Shown here piece by piece: positions 60,984-64,000 of a stretch of DNA of 64,000 nucleotides. The position numbers and the translations under genes are program-made. Position 1 is the stretch's first letter, and every line of letters starts with the position of its first letter. Source of the DNA: Streptomyces sp. GESEQ-4 (lineage in GTDB: Bacteria > Actinomycetota > Actinomycetes > Streptomycetales > Streptomycetaceae); the NCBI RefSeq assembly GCF_017948455.1, contig NZ_JAFFSU010000002.1, forward strand, positions 372,001-436,000. The letters run 5' to 3'. Below the pieces are notes generated by a model. It searched no databases and was not told where the DNA came from. It saw only the letters and a program-made list of their open reading frames with translations.

Positions 60984-61839
60984 GCTCCTTGCGGATGCGG
61001 TCCAGCATGAACGCCGAGGAGTCGCGGGCCCGTTCCTCCCAGGCGAAGACGCACGACGTGGCGACGCCGTCGAAGTCCAGCTCCCGCAGGGTGCCGAAGA
61101 AGGCGTCCCAGTCGACCTCGCCCTGGCCGATGTCGAGGTGCTGGTGGATACGGGCCGGGGTGCCGGGCGGGTTGAGGATGTAGCGCAGGCCCGAGGAACC
61201 CTTGTGGTTGAAGGAGTCCGCGATGTGCACGTGCTGGAGCTTGTCGCCCGCGTAGCGCATCATCGCCGCGATATCGGCCTTCGGGTCCGCTCCCGAGAGG
61301 TGGAAGGTGTGCGGGGCGCAGTACAGGTAGTTCACCCAGGGCTTGTTGATCGCGCGGACGAGATCGACGGCCGGGGTGTTCTCCTCACAGAAGTCGTCCG
61401 GGTGCGCCTCCAGGTTCAGAGCGATGCCTTCCCGCTCGAACACCGGCAGCAGCTCCTCCAGCGAGCGCCAGAACGCGGCCTCGCTCTCGGCGGCGCGCTC
61501 CGGTCGGCCGTTGAACTCGCTGTTCATCAGCGGGCATTCGAGGTCGGCGGTGATCTCGATCATCCGCTTCCAGTAGCGGACGGCGGCCTGCCGCTCGGTC
61601 TCGTCGGGCGAGGACCACTTGTACAGCGGCAGCACGGAGGACAGCTGGACACCGTGTGCGCGCAGGGAGTTCTTCAGCTCCGCGATCCGCTCGTCGTCCG
61701 CCCGTGGGTGCAGGAAGAACGGCATGAAGTCGTCGCGCGGCGACAACTCGATGTACTCGTAGCCGAGTTCGGCGACGGTGCGCACCATCTCGTCGATCGG
61801 CAGCGCGCGGAGCATGTACGGGTCGAGGGCGATCTTCAT
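60973..61839 (-). CDS. Sugar phosphate isomerase/epimerase (xylose isomerase-like TIM barrel)
   Basis: A 288-residue AP-endonuclease-2/xylose isomerase-like barrel. It starts MKIALDPYMLRALPIDEMV and has metal-ligand segments YEYIELSPRDD, NLEAHPDDFCEEN, VHIADSFNHKG and a late GQGEVDWDAFF. It isomerises or epimerises a sugar, keto-inositol or lactone. It follows the IolG-like dehydrogenase (ATGA overlap), an arrangement like IolG-IolE/IolI steps of inositol or rare-sugar catabolism. Confidence 0.9.
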   Translation of the reverse strand: MKIALDPYMLRALPIDEMVRTVAELGYEYIELSPRDDFMPFFLHPRADDERIAELKNSLRAHGVQLSSVLPLYKWSSPDETERQAAVRYWKRMIEITADLECPLMNSEFNGRPERAAESEAAFWRSLEELLPVFEREGIALNLEAHPDDFCEENTPAVDLVRAINKPWVNYLYCAPHTFHLSGADPKADIAAMMRYAGDKLQHVHIADSFNHKGSSGLRYILNPPGTPARIHQHLDIGQGEVDWDAFFGTLRELDFDGVATSCVFAWEERARDSSAFMLDRIRKELTA

Positions 61840-62852
61840 GCGGCGCCTCCGTAGAGGGTCGGGCGGGGCTTGAGGTCCGTGGCGACGACGCGGCCCGACT
61901 CCAGGGCCTCGACGGTCGCGCTGGTGATGACGGTGGCGGCGTAGCCGTCCCACGCGGACGGGCCGGTGGGCTCGGAACCGGACGCGACCGCGGCGATCCA
62001 CTCACGGAACTCGGTGTCGAAGGCGTCGGCGAACCGGCCCACCCAGTCCGTGAGGACCTCCGTGCTGTGCTGTCCCGCGCCGCGCACACCGACCGCGGCC
62101 GGGTCGGGCAGCCGGACGAGCCCTTCCTCGCCGACCGCCTCGCACTGGATGTCGTATCCGTACTGGCAGTTGACGAAGACCTCCAGGTCGATACGGACGC
62201 CCTTGGCGGTCTCGAAGAGCATGATCTGCGGGTCCCTCAGGTGCGCGAACCGTTTGCTCGTGGCGCGCGGGGTGACCACCTGCGTGGAGACGATCTCGTC
62301 GTCGAGCAGCCAGCGCAGCACGTCCACCTCGTGCACCGCCGTGTCCAGGGCGGCCATGGAGGAGACGTACGACTCCGGGACGGTCGGGTTGCGGTGGGCG
62401 CAGTGCACGATCAGCGGCTCACCGATCCGGCCGGCGTCGATGACCTGCTTCATCTGCCGGTATCCGGCGTCGTAGCGGCGCATGAAGCCGACCTGGACCA
62501 GGCGGCGGCCATGTGCCGTCTCCGCCTCGATGATCTTCAGACAGTCCTCGGCGGTCGTCGCGAGGGGCTTCTCGCAGAACACCGGCTTCCCCGCGGCTAT
62601 CGCGTTCAGCACATGCTCGGCGTGGCTCGGCCCCCAGGACGTCACGAGAACGGCGTCCACGTCGGCGTCGGCGACTACGGAAGCCCCGTCGGGCAGCACA
62701 CGAGCACCGACCGGCGCCGCTGCCTCCGCGGCGCGGGCGGCGTCGATATCGGTGACCGCGGTGACACGGGCGCCGGCGACGGTGTCGGTGAGCCGCCGGA
62801 TGTGCTCCTTGCCGATCCAGCCGGCGCCGACGACTCCTACACGTACATTCAT
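61836..62852 (-). CDS. Gfo/Idh/MocA oxidoreductase, IolG-like
   Basis: A 338-residue NAD(P) dehydrogenase. The Rossmann motif is GVVGAGWIGKEHIRRL, the conserved Lys is in VFCEKPLATTAEDC, and the catalytic Asp-x3-His-type pair in ALDTAVHEVDVLRWLL matches inositol 2-dehydrogenases. It oxidises a ring or sugar hydroxyl as the first step of catabolism. It is translationally coupled to the isomerase, and the sugar porter gene upstream on the same strand probably supplies the substrate. Confidence 0.93.
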   Translation of the reverse strand: MNVRVGVVGAGWIGKEHIRRLTDTVAGARVTAVTDIDAARAAEAAAPVGARVLPDGASVVADADVDAVLVTSWGPSHAEHVLNAIAAGKPVFCEKPLATTAEDCLKIIEAETAHGRRLVQVGFMRRYDAGYRQMKQVIDAGRIGEPLIVHCAHRNPTVPESYVSSMAALDTAVHEVDVLRWLLDDEIVSTQVVTPRATSKRFAHLRDPQIMLFETAKGVRIDLEVFVNCQYGYDIQCEAVGEEGLVRLPDPAAVGVRGAGQHSTEVLTDWVGRFADAFDTEFREWIAAVASGSEPTGPSAWDGYAATVITSATVEALESGRVVATDLKPRPTLYGGAA

Positions 62853-62896
62853 GGACGTTTCCTAACTAAGCGGTCTCGGCAAGTCGGGTGCGGAAC

Positions 62897-62990
62897 GCGC
62901 CCCGCAGGGGCGCGGGGCTGTGTCAATTCGCGTGGGCGCGACCAGCCCCCACCGGCCCGCGGCGAAAAAACCGCATATCCAGCGGAGCGC
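62897..62990. repeat. GC-rich intergenic repeat, copy C
   Basis: Starts GCGCCCC-GCA-GGGGCGC, keeps GCGCGACCAGCC after a divergent insert, and ends CCGCATAT-CCAGCGGAGCGC exactly at the stop codon of the sugar porter gene. It probably adds hairpin structure between that gene and the downstream IolG-like gene. Confidence 0.8.
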
Positions 62991-64000
62991 CTACGCGTAG
63001 CGCGCCCGGAGTTCGGCTTCGAGGGTTTCCAGTGAGCGGCCCTTGGTCTCGGGGACGTAGAGCTTCACGAAGATGAGCGAGAAGATTCCCGCCACCACGA
63101 AGAGGAAGAAGGTGTTGGAGATCCCGATCCCGGAGACCAGGGACGGGAAGACCAGACCGATCGCGAAGTTGGTCAGCCACAGCACCACGGCCGCGACGCC
63201 CATCCCGAAGCCACGCATCCGCATCGGGAAGATCTCCGACAGCATCAGCCAGGTCACCGGCGAGATCGCGCCCTGCTGGAAGGCGAGGAAGGTGACCGTC
63301 ATGGCGAGCACGGCATACGCCCGTCCGTCACCGGAGGGCAGCACCAGGGAGAACACGCCGATCAGCAACAGGGCCGCGGTGGTGCCGATCTGACCGGTCA
63401 TCAGCATCGGGCGGCGGTTCACCCGGCTCAGCAGCCAGATGCCGACGAAGGTGGCCAGCACCGAGATCACGCCGTTGGCGATGTTCGCGGTCAGCGCGCT
63501 GTCGGCGGCGAAGCCGGCGTCGGTGAGGATCTGAGTGCCGTAGTACATGATCGTGTTGACGCCGGTGATCTGCTGCACGATCGCGATGCCGAAGCCGACG
63601 AACATCAGCTTGCGGATCCACGGGGTGGCCTTCATGTCCTGCCAGCCGCCGAGCTTCTCCTGCTCCTCCTTGACCGCGAGCGCGGACACCTCGGCCAGTT
63701 CGGCCTCCGCCCGCTGCTGCGACCGCACCTGCTTGAGTACTTCGAGGGCCTCGCCGAAGCGCGTCTTGGAGGCGAGCCACCGCGGGCTCTCCGGCATGAC
63801 CAGCATGCCGAACCACAGCACCACGGCCGGGATCGTGGCGATCACCAGCATCCAGCGCCAGACACCGCCGGACTCGCCGCCCACCCGGGCGATGATCGCG
63901 TTCGAGGTGAACGCCAGCAACTGGCCGCTGACGATCATGAGTTCGTTCCGCGTCACCAGCGCGCCGCGCCGCTCGGCGGGGGAGATCTCCGCGAGATACA
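62991..64000 (-). CDS. Sugar porter family MFS transporter (partial, N-terminus beyond window)
   Basis: A proton-linked sugar or inositol importer. The visible 336 residues begin YLAEISPAERRGALVTRNEL, a hallmark of the sugar porter family (cf. GLUT/XylE/IolT), and include MPESPRWLASKTR, QQITGVNTIMYYGTQILTDA and the end VPETKGRSLETLEAELRARY. About eight transmembrane helices are present; the first four and the start codon are off the right edge. With the IolG-like and isomerase genes downstream it suggests inositol or rare-sugar uptake. Confidence 0.95.
   Translation of the reverse strand, partial: YLAEISPAERRGALVTRNELMIVSGQLLAFTSNAIIARVGGESGGVWRWMLVIATIPAVVLWFGMLVMPESPRWLASKTRFGEALEVLKQVRSQQRAEAELAEVSALAVKEEQEKLGGWQDMKATPWIRKLMFVGFGIAIVQQITGVNTIMYYGTQILTDAGFAADSALTANIANGVISVLATFVGIWLLSRVNRRPMLMTGQIGTTAALLLIGVFSLVLPSGDGRAYAVLAMTVTFLAFQQGAISPVTWLMLSEIFPMRMRGFGMGVAAVVLWLTNFAIGLVFPSLVSGIGISNTFFLFVVAGIFSLIFVKLYVPETKGRSLETLEAELRARYA

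Overview
The window is chromosomal DNA from a Streptomyces or close relative. It is very GC-rich, with strong G/C at third codon positions, frequent GTG starts, many GTGA/ATGA gene overlaps and Streptomyces-type families (ricin-lectin GH62 enzyme, PucR/CdaR and GlxA regulators, LCP proteins). No rRNA, tRNA or CRISPR array was seen.

Layout. 1-4.3 kb: a secreted GH62 arabinofuranosidase, cut at its first base by the window edge, then a decayed stretch with a small hypothetical gene, a frameshifted gene remnant and a dead IS element with its passenger ORF. 4.4-11.4 kb: an Lrp/AsnC regulator, a kinase-like/class III aminotransferase fusion, a truncated GlxA-type regulator and an ammonia-lyase homologue with a damaged MIO motif. 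11.6-16.3 kb: a probable di/tricarboxylate utilisation cluster (CitE-like lyase, CoA-transferase, LysR regulator, CitMHS transporter). 16.7-17.7 kb: a complete extra copy of rpoA outside its usual ribosomal-protein operon. 17.8-21.2 kb: a NodB-like/GT2 fusion polysaccharide synthase and an LCP protein. 21.4-27.9 kb: a flavin-dependent acyl-CoA dehydrogenase-like enzyme, a CdaR regulator and a divergent ABC transporter/D-amino-acid-dehydrogenase operon.

27.9-38.8 kb is the most unusual region. It is one eight-gene minus-strand operon: DUF2997, a radical SAM activase-like protein, a Ycf46-like AAA+ ATPase, three tandem related alpha-helical/beta-propeller proteins, an Hsp70-like ATPase and a DUF1257 (Ycf35-like) protein. 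The three propeller proteins all end in the same two-part tail, D-[VI]-x-L-G, 11 residues, [DE]-I-x-L-G. This looks like an NTP-dependent, chaperone-linked machine with its own tagged clients.

39-44.4 kb: a DUF1062 gene, a TetR/oxidoreductase pair with twin operators, GAPDH, an intact GlxA regulator and an FAD oxidoreductase. 44.4-50.3 kb: an arabinan-type cluster (two GH43, one GH2, LacI) with matching 14-16 bp operators. 50.4-54.1 kb: a P450 divergent from a cyclase-family hydrolase and a ThDP enzyme. 54.2-61 kb: a secreted S1 protease, then a TctABC transporter divergent from a CitA/CitB-type two-component system. 61-64 kb: a sugar isomerase/epimerase, an IolG-like dehydrogenase and a sugar porter cut by the right edge. 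A 90-114 bp GC-rich repeat occurs three times, once in frame inside the sensor kinase.
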